From NCBI GenBank assembly GCA_006503475.1, contig RSEH01000004.1, positions 62,001 to 126,000 on the forward strand: a stretch of 64,000 nucleotides of DNA, written 5' to 3'. This document shows positions 38,559 to 47,835 of this stretch, piece by piece. This DNA comes from Stentor roeselii. Lineage: Eukaryota > Ciliophora > Heterotrichea > Heterotrichida > Stentoridae. How positions within the stretch are numbered: the stretch's first letter is position 1; each line of letters opens with the position of its first letter. Position numbers and translations under genes: made by a program. Below the pieces are notes generated by a model, which was not told where the DNA came from, made no database searches, and saw only the letters and a list, made by a program, of their open reading frames with translations.

Positions 38559-40037
38559 TCACTCAAATTTTAATAACCTCGAGTCCTGGACCTCGATTCC
38601 CTTCATTTTCTTTTCAAGTTTCCAGCAAAATCTCTTTTTTTCACCAGTCACAACCAACACCCAGCCTTCCAACAAAGAATTTTGATGAAAACTCAAAGCC
38701 CAGCAGTCTTTTCCAGCATTAAATTGATGAATGATATTGAATTTTTGAGAAATATTCCAAATCTTGATATTTCCATCATTTGAATAAGTAGCAAAAAATT
38801 GATTATTTGATGAAAAACAAGAAAGTGAGACTGGTTTAGAATGAAAATGAAAGCTGAGGAGACTTTTTTCACCATTCAAAACCCAAAGATACACTTTTCC
38901 ATCACAGTCACCAACAAGTGCACATGTGAAATTAGCAGAAATCGAGAGACTTGTGATTGTTTTGCTTGGTTTTCCAGGTCGAATTTTGCATTCTTTTTCT
39001 TTTGTAAACGTTTGAACATCAAATAAAATGATTTCTCCGTCATAATTTCCCAAGAGAAGTTTGGAATGATCAGAGAAAGCCCTGCAAATGTAAAATTCTC
39101 CTAAGTCATGGAAATAAGACTTTTCCGTGGCGAGTGTTGAAAGGTTGATTGATTTAAAGTAGTTACTCCCGACTATTAATAAAAATTCATCATTAATCAG
39201 AATGATTTCAACTATTTTCGCAGCTGCTTTCATCTTCTGATTCGAATCTTCAATGATAGTCTCTGTAAAACTTTGAAGATCCCAAAAGCGAATCGAGTTT
39301 TCTTCATGAGCTGTGATCAACAAGTTGTATTTATTTGAAATCAGACAGTCTTGGACCAAGGGAAGCTTTGAATACAATAACTCGACAGGGTTGAAGTGAA
39401 AGACTTTCTCTTCAGGGACAAAGCTCATGAAAAAGTCAGTCTTGCTTAAAATTTTCAACTTTTTGCTAATTGGGACATATGGTTGGGTTAGTTTATAGTT
39501 TGCCAGGAAAGTTGCAGGAATAAAATTCTCACTTTTTATTATTTTCGCCTCCACAGCTACTTTTTGAACAGGCGAAATAAAATTTTGATTGAAATGTTCC
39601 TCGATCTGAGAAGTGACAAGAGATATGTCAAAGTTTTTCGGATTTATCAGAAGATTTGAACATTTTTCAAGGTTTTTTAAAGTTTTTGAGAAGAATATTT
39701 GATTATTTAAAACTTGTTTCTGCAAAATTTTTACATTCAGTTGTTTTTCTGAGATATCTTTAAGGATAGCTCTAGTTTTATTTTTTATAAGCGAATTCAA
39801 GTTTTCCAGCATTTGAATCATAAGACTCTTGTAAATTTTTAAGTTTCTGCTGGTATTTTTGATATGTGCCAGAAAGATCTGCTGTTGATGAAACTCTAAA
39901 GCAACTCCTTCCTCTCCTTGATCACTTTGATAGTTATGCAAGTAGCAAAGCATCACCTTTTCTCCATTAAGATCCCTTTCACGATAGGCATAATTAGGAC
40001 ACCCCTGGTTTTCACACTGATTGAAAAAAACTTCCAT
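38559..40037 (-). CDS. Cys/His-motif plus coiled coil plus WD40 protein
   Basis: The first ATG (40037) gives 492 aa; an in-frame TTG just upstream is not used. The N-terminus MEVFFNQCENQGCPNYAYRE with a following CYLH gives a C..C..C..H set that could bind zinc, like a short B-box. Helices follow (about 60-160). Then come WD40 blades: HEENSIRFWDLQSF, LLLGNYDGEIILFDVQT, CALVGDCDGKVYLWVLNG and FATYSNDGNIKIWNIS. The layout (zinc-like motif, helix, propeller) resembles TRIM-like scaffolds, but no RING or ligase signature is present. Function is unknown. It lies 27 bp downstream of the cyclase stop on the same strand. Confidence 0.75.
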   Translation of the reverse strand: MEVFFNQCENQGCPNYAYRERDLNGEKVMLCYLHNYQSDQGEEGVALEFHQQQIFLAHIKNTSRNLKIYKSLMIQMLENLNSLIKNKTRAILKDISEKQLNVKILQKQVLNNQIFFSKTLKNLEKCSNLLINPKNFDISLVTSQIEEHFNQNFISPVQKVAVEAKIIKSENFIPATFLANYKLTQPYVPISKKLKILSKTDFFMSFVPEEKVFHFNPVELLYSKLPLVQDCLISNKYNLLITAHEENSIRFWDLQSFTETIIEDSNQKMKAAAKIVEIILINDEFLLIVGSNYFKSINLSTLATEKSYFHDLGEFYICRAFSDHSKLLLGNYDGEIILFDVQTFTKEKECKIRPGKPSKTITSLSISANFTCALVGDCDGKVYLWVLNGEKSLLSFHFHSKPVSLSCFSSNNQFFATYSNDGNIKIWNISQKFNIIHQFNAGKDCWALSFHQNSLLEGWVLVVTGEKKRFCWKLEKKMKGIEVQDSRLLKFE

Positions 40038-40064
40038 TATAAGCAAATCACCTTAAATAAACAA

Positions 40065-43000
40065 TTAATCCCCAACTTTAATCAGTTCATAAGCATTGCA
40101 AGTCCTTTCTAAAGTTTTGACTTCAGTGTGAAACTTATACTGATAACTCTTCGGTTGAGCCTTTTCCAAGAACGACTTGGTAGTTTCACTAATCACGATT
40201 TTCCCTGGAATTCCATTACTTTCCATTTGATTTGCAATTAAAACATCAGTTCCATAAATATCATACCTGACGATGCTAGTTCCCATGACACCTCCAATGA
40301 CATCTCCAGTATGAAGTCCAATTCTCATATTAAGTTCTTTATTTTCTTTTTGGACCTTTTTGATGATTTTTAGCATTGAATAAGCGAAGTTGATCATATT
40401 CGCGCATTCTTGACTTGGGTTTCTGTTGGCTCCACCGTGATACCCCATTGCTACGTAGCAGTCTCCGATAGTGTGAACTTTGTAGACCTTGTTTTCAACG
40501 CTGCTTTTGTCGAACTTAGTGAAAAGACTGGACAACATGTTTACGATTTCTTTCGCGTCACGGCCGCTGGACCATGGAGTGAAGCCGACGATGTCGGCGT
40601 AGATGATGGTGACTTGGAAGAAGAAGTCAGTGACTGTGTTCTCGTCTTTTAAGTGGTCGTAAACGTGCTTTGGGATCATCTGAGTTAAAAGAGACTCGGT
40701 TTTTGCAAGTTCTTTTTCAGTCATGTAGGAAATATTGTGTTGTGCACGAATGTACTTTTCCCAGTAGTATAGTGTGAAGACTTGAATTGAAATAAAGTAA
40801 ATCGAACCTGGCAATAAGACTGAAATCGTTGATAAAGGTCCTTGGTAGATTAGGATTATTAACCAAAATACTGAAACTAGCAAAGACGCAATGAAAACTT
40901 GGGAAAAAAACAGACCTGAACAACAAATAGCTAACTGGAAGTGAATCAAGATGTACATCGCTGAAATATCTGAATCTGAGTACTTCAAATAAGCTATGAT
41001 ACTCAACACTAGTCCTAACAAATAAACCCCTGCAAGTGAAAAGTAATAAAAGATGTTCTGTCTGTTTTTGCCAAGTAAAAACATGACAACTGACAAGACC
41101 AGAATTTGGATAATAAGGCCAATTGCGATATACAAGTCATCTTGCATAAATTCCAGTAAAAAGGTGACTAACATGATAACATCACACAAAATTTTCATCA
41201 CACTGCCGATGAAGAAAATTGAGAAGTTCTTTGTTAAAAAGTCCTTTCGAAACTCTTTCATTTCTTCTGAGACCTTCAGACCTAAACCGACCCATTTTAT
41301 TTTTTCAATCAAGCCGGTGCCTTCATCAAGTTCAAATAATTGAGTTGTTGGAAATATCTTCAAGTCCTCAAGAACGTCTTCTGTTTGGATGCAGGATAAA
41401 GAAGACTCATCTGCAAAGCTTTGAATTCCTGCTGATGCCATTGAAGCGTGACTTAGAGATATTCGATGCTCGATGAAGTTGTCGAGATTTTTCATCTGGT
41501 TTAAGGTTATTGTGTAAGTCTCCATTTTTCCTTTGCCTTTCACGTCGATCAAGTTTAAAGTGTAGTCGAAGTTCTTAGCCTCACCAACTAGGTCGTATGT
41601 GAACTTTGATACTCTGATCGTGTTTGGCTCAGCACTTGAAGCCATTCTGCTTGCTGTATTGACTGTATCCCCAACAAGCGAGAACTGAGGTTTATGATAC
41701 CCAACAACCCCAGCAGTAACTTTTCCACTATGCACTCCAATCTTAAGTGTAATTTTCTCTCCCGACTTCAAAAAAATTTTTCCAGCAGCTCTTAAAATAG
41801 CAAACCCAAGTTCAACGGCCCGTCGTGCATGAGGAATAGCTCTAAGACTAGCTTTAAGTTCAGATTCACTATCAATAAGCCCCGCACAAGCCATATAAGT
41901 ATTCGCGACAGTTTCAATTTTGCTAACTCCAACCAATTCACACAAACTATCAATCTTCCCAAATATTTCATCTAAAAGTGCAGTGAGTTCTTCAATAGAG
42001 TACTCATTAGTGATTTTATCAAATCCAACAATATAACAAAAAAGTACAGAGACCTCTCCCTGTTCATCTGCAATATACCTGACTCCATTATTGACCCTTT
42101 TCCTTACAAAGCTCGGTAGCAGATAATAAAGAACACTAGTCACTTTTTCATAGTCTTCCTTCACTTTTTGCAGTAAGTTGAACTGTTGAAGACTCTGCAT
42201 TTTTAAAAGATAAGTCGTCACTCCGCAGGCCATTGTTGAAATTGAGTAGATTCCAATGAACTGAATCACTGCGATGTACAAGTCGTGCCCTGATGTGAAG
42301 TCCATCATGTATAAAGTCGCTGACCTGAAGAGTAGAATTGAGACTATTGTGCAAGATGAGACCATTGTCAACCAGTCTTCTGGAAGGAACAGGAAAAAAG
42401 TGCATGGATAAACAAGGATCAAACTTGGGTGAGACTTCTGCAAAATTGCTAATAAACCGATTAGCACGTTTGAATAGATGTAGACTACTTTGAAAAGGAT
42501 TAAAAAATGGGAGGATTTTTCAAGGTACTTCAGAAGAAGAAGTGATAATACTAGTGAGAAGGCTAGTATTACGAAAATCGCGATTGAACTTATATCGATT
42601 GGGTCGTAACTTGCTTTTACACACAAAAAAATCACGACTATCAAGGTAAACAGGATCAAATAGGTAAAATAATGCCTTTTGCGCTTGGATATCATGTATT
42701 CCTGGTATTTACGCTCACGGCTGCTTATTTTAAACTTTAGAGTTAGTCGGCTGTACTCGCCTCCATTTGATAAGCTTCTTTCGAATTCTTTGTTTGAGTT
42801 GAATATTTTTGCTAGTTCTTGGTAGGCTTTTTTTGATTCGGGTTTCATTTTCTTGTTTTGAATTAGGTATTCGAGAGGAGATGGAAGGTAATATTTTATT
42901 GAAAAATGGAATAAAATTGAAACTATCAGTTGGAATAAGATGCAGAGAAAAGTGTGAAGAACTAAAATGCCGGACTCGGAAAAATTGCTGACTACGAAAT

Positions 43001-46000
43001 AGTTATCTGATGAACGGCTTGTGTAGTTTTGGATTATTACCATCAATACACTTACTAGTAGATTAACTGCTGGCCCCGTTAAAGTAAGAACAGTCAGATT
43101 CTGTATAAACAATGAATGCAAAATATTCGCCGTAGTCGTCATCGAAATAAACAAGAAAAGTCCTCCATTCGATATATTTTCAGAGTACCCATTAAACCCG
43201 AAGTAATAAATAAAAATAGCGATACCAGCCTGCAAAACTCCAACAATAGAAAACCAGATGATTTTACCAATAAAGTCCTTATTCAAAACCTCAGAGATAT
43301 AAACAGCAGCCTCATTTTCAATAAACCCAATCGATACCTTATTATCAAAAATAGTGATAGTCGAGATTCCTAAAACCGAGAACAGTAAATAAAACGAGAT
43401 ATACCATCTATTGTCAATAAAGACCGGTCCTGAGTAATCACAAATCAAGTCAATAAAGACCAGTAAACTAAACAAAAACACTTCACTATAAATCCCAAGC
43501 ACAACAGACTTCTTAATATTCACCCTCGTAGTCATCCCATCCTGCAAAATAAGATTTTTCAAATCACTAAAATCATTAACCACGATATCCGAAGCACTTG
43601 CAGCTTGATTCCCTTCATTATTTAAAATTCCAACGCCAACACCTGCCATTTTAATCATTCCGACATCACTACCGCCATCTCCGATTGCCAAGAAAAAAGG
43701 TTTAACCTTGAAGTTATTTTTTAAAATTTTCGCAACTTTGGTCTTATCACTAGGAAGTAGTGATGTGAAGCAGACACTATTAGCACAAAACAGCAAATAA
43801 ACAAGATTCTTCAAATTTTCGCTGCTTTTCCAGGCAAAGTCGAGACTTTTCGAGTCGATAAAAAGAGTGAATTTGTTGATTTTAGTATTGACTTTCAAAT
43901 GAGTGAGAGAAGTGACGTTTGACTTTTTATTCGTAATTCTTCTGACCAACGGGTGAATATTTTTCCCTCGTGACAAAAAATCTTGAGACATCATCGACGA
44001 GATCCTCCTGCCGAAGTCATCAGTCACAACATGTCGATTAGTCTGATTCAACGAGAACCTATTAATAAGACTCATTCCTTGAACAGGAGTTTCATAATTA
44101 GACTGTCCTACACTTCTTTCAGTTCCAACATGAGCTAAAGGTTCTTGAAATATAGTCAAACTCGACCTTCTAAGTACAATTTTCTGCATTTCTGCCTCAG
44201 AAGCAATAAACTTTTCCAACAAATTTTCACTAACCTGAAGAAACTCTTCTTCAGACTTGACATCATGAATGCTAACAATAGGAATCGAGTCATCAACAAC
44301 GCCAGACCCGAAGCCAGCACTAAGTGAACTTTCAAAGCCATCTCCACTGAGCATCCAGATTTTAATCCCCGCATGTTTCAAGGCAGTCACTGCGAGTTTC
44401 GTCTCCAAGTCAACAGCTTCTTCCAAGCCGATCAGTCCCAAGTAAGTCGATCCGACTTCGACTTCATCAAACAAACTTTCAACCCGGCCCTGGCGGTTGA
44501 TGGGAGAACGACTGGCTTTTTGAAAAGCGACTGAAAAAAGTGAAGCTTCAGATTCGCTGAGTTCTTTAAAGGCCAGAATGAGTTGTCGAATGCCAGATTG
44601 TTTGTTTTGACGAACGATTTCGAGGACTTGCGGTTCGGAATTCGCGACGAAGTTGATCACTTCGTCCATGGCTTCGAAACTGCCGATGATGTATAAGAAA
44701 CTATGGGATTTGTCAGGGGTTTGAAGAACGATTCGGCCTTTTTTACGTGTTTTTGACATGCTTTGTGTTCCTAAGACGTAAAATTTTGACTCGTGGCTGT
44801 CTTTTAGGATTGTTAAGGACTTGTTCGTTCGCTTTACCAGCTTAACACCCAGGATCGTCGCTGTGCTGATTAACACCCGCTCGTCTCCGGACTTGGTGAG
44901 GTAGGACTCGCCGTAGTCTGTGGTGAAGCCTTTATTGCAGACAGCGAGGCACATGATAAAATGTTCCTTGTCGGAAAGACTTGGTTTGAAGTTGTTCAGG
45001 TCTTCTTTTTCACTTTTCGTTTCCATTTCTTGAGCTGGAGAAGATTCTTTTTCGACGAGGTCTTCAATGTTGTTGAAAAGAAAGTTTTTAAAGAGACACA
45101 TTGAAACGTTTATTTCTCGTTCAGTTAAAGTGCCGGTCTTGTCAGCTAAGATGTACTCGACTTTTCCAAGGTCCTCTAAAATGTTCCCGTTTCGGAAGGT
45201 GACTGAGTTTTTTTGCTGAATCTTGAAAATCCTGAAAAGCTTCGCCAAGTCGACTAAAACGTAAACCGGGGCAGGGACTAAAACACTGTAAAGGACCAAA
45301 AAGTGCACAAAAGTAAAACCTCGGTTTTCAAAAGACTCTTCTTCTGAAACATAAACTGACAAAATTAGTGAAATCACTGAAAAAATGATGATAACTCCGA
45401 CGAGGACTACAGTGATTTTATTCAGAAACTTTTCAATGGAAGAGACTTTCCGAGGGATAATCAACGAGTTAATCCAAGCTTTTGTGTCATTTCCAGTGTA
45501 GACCACAAGTCCAATGACCCAATTAGTATTCATAATTTTCGAATCTCTCAACAAAAAGTTCTTCATTTTCACATTCGAAGCAACAGGTGCTACTTTCAAT
45601 CGAATTTTTCCTTCAAAGTTAGAAAAATCCGGATTTGGTAGAGGAACCGTTGCAAAGCCTTTAATATGTTTCAATTTAAAAGCGACTTCACTTAAATTTT
45701 CAAATCCTAGCTGAAACCTAAAGCTTTCAATAGGAACTTTAGCCATCAAGTCCTTATCATCAAGGAGAGCTGAGGTATCGACGAAGCATTTATTATCAGC
45801 TGAGCCTGTACAAAGCAAAATCATGTCAGCCGGGACTCTTTCTTTATTGTAAAGGACGACAAAGTCCCCGACAGTGAGACTTGCAGTGTTGATCTCAGTG
45901 AAGACGACGCCGTCCCATACCTTTGTTGGGGCGTTGTTGGCTTTGACGTCGTATTGATATTTTCGATAAGTCACTATCGCATCTTTGATGATCGCCAATA

Positions 46001-46262
46001 AAAGCATCAGGATCAGGGGCAACAAAGTGATGTACAAAAATTCACGCTCTGGGTAAGAGGCTGACAACTGAACCAGAGAAATTATTAATAACCAAATGTT
46101 CACTGGACGAGAGAACTGGTCTATTAGAAGATTCGAGATTATGTAATGCAAACTGTATCGACTTGTTGATACTGAATTCGAATTCGCTCGTTTTGACTTG
46201 AATGAACGGCCACTGAAACGAATGTCTCGAGTTTCTCCTATAACTGAGGAGTTGGAGTTCAT
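40065..46262 (-). CDS. P4-ATPase/guanylyl cyclase fusion of the alveolate type
   Basis: A 2065-aa protein. Residues 1-1100 are a P4-ATPase-like module with phosphorylation motif DKTGTLTE (Asp374) and hinge GDGGSDVGM. The actuator loop DGETNLK of flippases is replaced by LLDDKDLMAK (about 167-174). Cyclase domain C1 (about 1370-1550) has KIETV and the transition-state residues in GDTVNTASRM, but lost both metal Asp (FCYIVGF, VANTY). C2 (about 1860-2040) keeps the metal Asp (YADIVGF, IGDCY) but lost Asn/Arg (VLIANQME). One complete active site thus forms between them. The Glu of KIETV favours GTP; the partner position is Ser (FSLVGD). Fusions of this kind make cGMP in ciliates and apicomplexans. 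Confidence 0.93.
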   Translation of the reverse strand: MNSNSSVIGETRDIRFSGRSFKSKRANSNSVSTSRYSLHYIISNLLIDQFSRPVNIWLLIISLVQLSASYPEREFLYITLLPLILMLLLAIIKDAIVTYRKYQYDVKANNAPTKVWDGVVFTEINTASLTVGDFVVLYNKERVPADMILLCTGSADNKCFVDTSALLDDKDLMAKVPIESFRFQLGFENLSEVAFKLKHIKGFATVPLPNPDFSNFEGKIRLKVAPVASNVKMKNFLLRDSKIMNTNWVIGLVVYTGNDTKAWINSLIIPRKVSSIEKFLNKITVVLVGVIIIFSVISLILSVYVSEEESFENRGFTFVHFLVLYSVLVPAPVYVLVDLAKLFRIFKIQQKNSVTFRNGNILEDLGKVEYILADKTGTLTEREINVSMCLFKNFLFNNIEDLVEKESSPAQEMETKSEKEDLNNFKPSLSDKEHFIMCLAVCNKGFTTDYGESYLTKSGDERVLISTATILGVKLVKRTNKSLTILKDSHESKFYVLGTQSMSKTRKKGRIVLQTPDKSHSFLYIIGSFEAMDEVINFVANSEPQVLEIVRQNKQSGIRQLILAFKELSESEASLFSVAFQKASRSPINRQGRVESLFDEVEVGSTYLGLIGLEEAVDLETKLAVTALKHAGIKIWMLSGDGFESSLSAGFGSGVVDDSIPIVSIHDVKSEEEFLQVSENLLEKFIASEAEMQKIVLRRSSLTIFQEPLAHVGTERSVGQSNYETPVQGMSLINRFSLNQTNRHVVTDDFGRRISSMMSQDFLSRGKNIHPLVRRITNKKSNVTSLTHLKVNTKINKFTLFIDSKSLDFAWKSSENLKNLVYLLFCANSVCFTSLLPSDKTKVAKILKNNFKVKPFFLAIGDGGSDVGMIKMAGVGVGILNNEGNQAASASDIVVNDFSDLKNLILQDGMTTRVNIKKSVVLGIYSEVFLFSLLVFIDLICDYSGPVFIDNRWYISFYLLFSVLGISTITIFDNKVSIGFIENEAAVYISEVLNKDFIGKIIWFSIVGVLQAGIAIFIYYFGFNGYSENISNGGLFLFISMTTTANILHSLFIQNLTVLTLTGPAVNLLVSVLMVIIQNYTSRSSDNYFVVSNFSESGILVLHTFLCILFQLIVSILFHFSIKYYLPSPLEYLIQNKKMKPESKKAYQELAKIFNSNKEFERSLSNGGEYSRLTLKFKISSRERKYQEYMISKRKRHYFTYLILFTLIVVIFLCVKASYDPIDISSIAIFVILAFSLVLSLLLLKYLEKSSHFLILFKVVYIYSNVLIGLLAILQKSHPSLILVYPCTFFLFLPEDWLTMVSSCTIVSILLFRSATLYMMDFTSGHDLYIAVIQFIGIYSISTMACGVTTYLLKMQSLQQFNLLQKVKEDYEKVTSVLYYLLPSFVRKRVNNGVRYIADEQGEVSVLFCYIVGFDKITNEYSIEELTALLDEIFGKIDSLCELVGVSKIETVANTYMACAGLIDSESELKASLRAIPHARRAVELGFAILRAAGKIFLKSGEKITLKIGVHSGKVTAGVVGYHKPQFSLVGDTVNTASRMASSAEPNTIRVSKFTYDLVGEAKNFDYTLNLIDVKGKGKMETYTITLNQMKNLDNFIEHRISLSHASMASAGIQSFADESSLSCIQTEDVLEDLKIFPTTQLFELDEGTGLIEKIKWVGLGLKVSEEMKEFRKDFLTKNFSIFFIGSVMKILCDVIMLVTFLLEFMQDDLYIAIGLIIQILVLSVVMFLLGKNRQNIFYYFSLAGVYLLGLVLSIIAYLKYSDSDISAMYILIHFQLAICCSGLFFSQVFIASLLVSVFWLIILIYQGPLSTISVLLPGSIYFISIQVFTLYYWEKYIRAQHNISYMTEKELAKTESLLTQMIPKHVYDHLKDENTVTDFFFQVTIIYADIVGFTPWSSGRDAKEIVNMLSSLFTKFDKSSVENKVYKVHTIGDCYVAMGYHGGANRNPSQECANMINFAYSMLKIIKKVQKENKELNMRIGLHTGDVIGGVMGTSIVRYDIYGTDVLIANQMESNGIPGKIVISETTKSFLEKAQPKSYQYKFHTEVKTLERTCNAYELIKVGD

Positions 46263-46729
46263 TATTAAAATATGGATATTTGTTTCGAAGAGCTTTGAAT
46301 GGCTTTTGAATCAAGGTTTTGGGGTTTTGGGGTTGGGTGTTATTTTCTGGATTGGAGAGGGGGAGGGGTGGAATGGTAGAGGATTAGGGATTAGGTGAAA
46401 TTCTAGGTTGGTGTGGGTGGGTTGAAGTAGGATGTAATGATTTTTTCTTATGTTTTGAATTAAATTAGTGACAAGAAATTATTCTGTATGTGAAAAGAAG
46501 ATAGCTATGACTGAGGAGATCTTGGGACTATTTCAAAAGATGATTTTTAAAGGCAATGATGAAACTACAAGTCATCTACATTCAGCAGTTCTCGAAACTA
46601 TATTTCTAAACCCCTAAAATTTAAATATTTTAGAGAATCTCATTCACCAAATCCAAGCCATTCTAAAAATAGTGACATGATAAAAATTTTCTAAAAACTC
46701 ATGAAAAAAATCTTATAATTTATAATCAT
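46263..46729. other. Intergenic region, G-rich next to the cyclase start
   Basis: About 465 bp. The 150 bp beside the cyclase start are G-rich on the plus strand (C-rich on the cyclase coding strand). The rest is AT-rich. No gene or RNA was recognised. It must contain the cyclase promoter, because the next gene is read in the same direction. Confidence 0.6.
46315..46374 (+). promoter_or_regulatory. G-run tract with quadruplex potential upstream of the cyclase
   Basis: The plus strand reads GG-TTTT-GGGG-TTTT-GGGG-TT-GGG, then further G runs (GAGAGGGGGAGGGGTGG). This meets the usual pattern for a two- to three-layer G-quadruplex. It lies 50-110 bp upstream of the cyclase start codon, on the template strand of that gene. 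A regulatory role is inference. Confidence 0.45.
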
Positions 46730-47821
46730 CTATCTTTTTTCACATCCTTTTCCATCCTGCGAGGCTTTACAACAAGACCAGCAGAACTTTTGCAGTTCAT
46801 CATCAAAAGTATAATTTCCAGGATGTGTCCATTCATCAACAACTTTATCAGCCATTCTGATCTCCAGGTCCTTATTAAGACTATCCAGTCTTGTTTCCAA
46901 GTAATGATTAAAATCCGAGATTTGGTTCATCGTTGAATAAACAGAATCAGCAGCTGAAAGTAAATGATTCGAATGTCTAGCTAGAAGTTTGCATTCTTTT
47001 TGTGAACTGACAACATTTTCATGTTCTTTTTTTAAATCTTGAATCTGTGACCAGTTTTCATCGATTTTCTTTTCAGTCTGCTCCGCGTTTTCTTGAATTT
47101 TTCTAACCAAAGCAGTTGTTTTTTCATTGAAATCTTTCGCTTCTTCAAGTACCTGTGCTTTAAAAACTTTGAATTCCGGTTCATATCTTGCGATTTCTTT
47201 TAAAGCCAAAGCATTTTCATTGACACTTTTCATTAAACTGTCAATTCCCGCCCTGATCCTTCCCTGTTCATCACGAAGTGCTTCAACATCATTTCTAGCT
47301 TCAACAAAAGATTTTTTCTGCATCAAGGCGAGTTCTTCATTGGAAGAAAGTATTTTTTTAAGATAAGCTCTAAGTTCTTCGTTTTCTTTTCTGAGTCCGA
47401 TGAGGGTGTCTTCGTAGTTTTCTATTCTTTTAACAAGCGATTCGAGTTTCGAGGATTCAAGACGGTCTGGAGAGGCATTTGACGAGTTGTTAGAAGATTT
47501 CATTGAAATTTTTCGAAGACTATTTTCAAGTTCCTGAATCTTTTCTTGTAAACTAGCCAAATAGTTAACATTCGACAGATGTTCCTTGATTTTTGAAGTA
47601 ATCTGGCAAAAAGTATCAGGGTCTAAAATTCCTTGCAAAAGACGGTCGATTAACTCGTTTTCTTCTTGAGGACGGTAACAAGAGTCTTTGCATGTCGAAA
47701 GTTTCAACAGCTCTAAACAAAGACAGACTTTACAGCAAGAGTCTTTCGCGAAACTTACTGAAAGATTCGCTTTGCCTTGTAAAAAGTTTTCCCAGTGTGA
47801 GTCACGCTCATCGAAGTTCAT
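46730..47821 (-). CDS. Coiled-coil protein with C-terminal Zn-binding-like CC/GC motif
   Basis: A 363-aa protein. The N-terminal 60 residues contain seven or so Cys (FAKDSCCKVCLCLELL, then TCKDSCY). Residues about 75-320 form a long coiled coil. The C-terminus has HPGNYTFDDE, then FCWSCC, then GC. This is the HxG..WSCC..GC arrangement of short zinc-binding tails, seen for example in CHORD modules, and at the ends of protist coiled-coil proteins. Two Cys clusters at opposite ends of a rod suggest a tether or scaffold. The start lies 14 bp from that of the divergent ALG11 gene. Confidence 0.7.
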   Translation of the reverse strand: MNFDERDSHWENFLQGKANLSVSFAKDSCCKVCLCLELLKLSTCKDSCYRPQEENELIDRLLQGILDPDTFCQITSKIKEHLSNVNYLASLQEKIQELENSLRKISMKSSNNSSNASPDRLESSKLESLVKRIENYEDTLIGLRKENEELRAYLKKILSSNEELALMQKKSFVEARNDVEALRDEQGRIRAGIDSLMKSVNENALALKEIARYEPEFKVFKAQVLEEAKDFNEKTTALVRKIQENAEQTEKKIDENWSQIQDLKKEHENVVSSQKECKLLARHSNHLLSAADSVYSTMNQISDFNHYLETRLDSLNKDLEIRMADKVVDEWTHPGNYTFDDELQKFCWSCCKASQDGKGCEKR

Positions 47822-47835
47822 TTTATCGAAAAAAA
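47822..47835. promoter_or_regulatory. 14-base divergent gap before ALG11
   Basis: Only 14 bp, T/A-rich, lie between the start codon of the coiled-coil gene (47821, minus) and that of ALG11 (47836, plus). The two 5' ends probably share control elements; this is inferred from spacing. Confidence 0.45.

Noticed and set aside
46315-46337. Telomere remnant of G4T4 type
   Set aside because: The heterotrich telomere unit is TGTTAGGG; two G4T4 copies are too few and fit a G-rich promoter tract.
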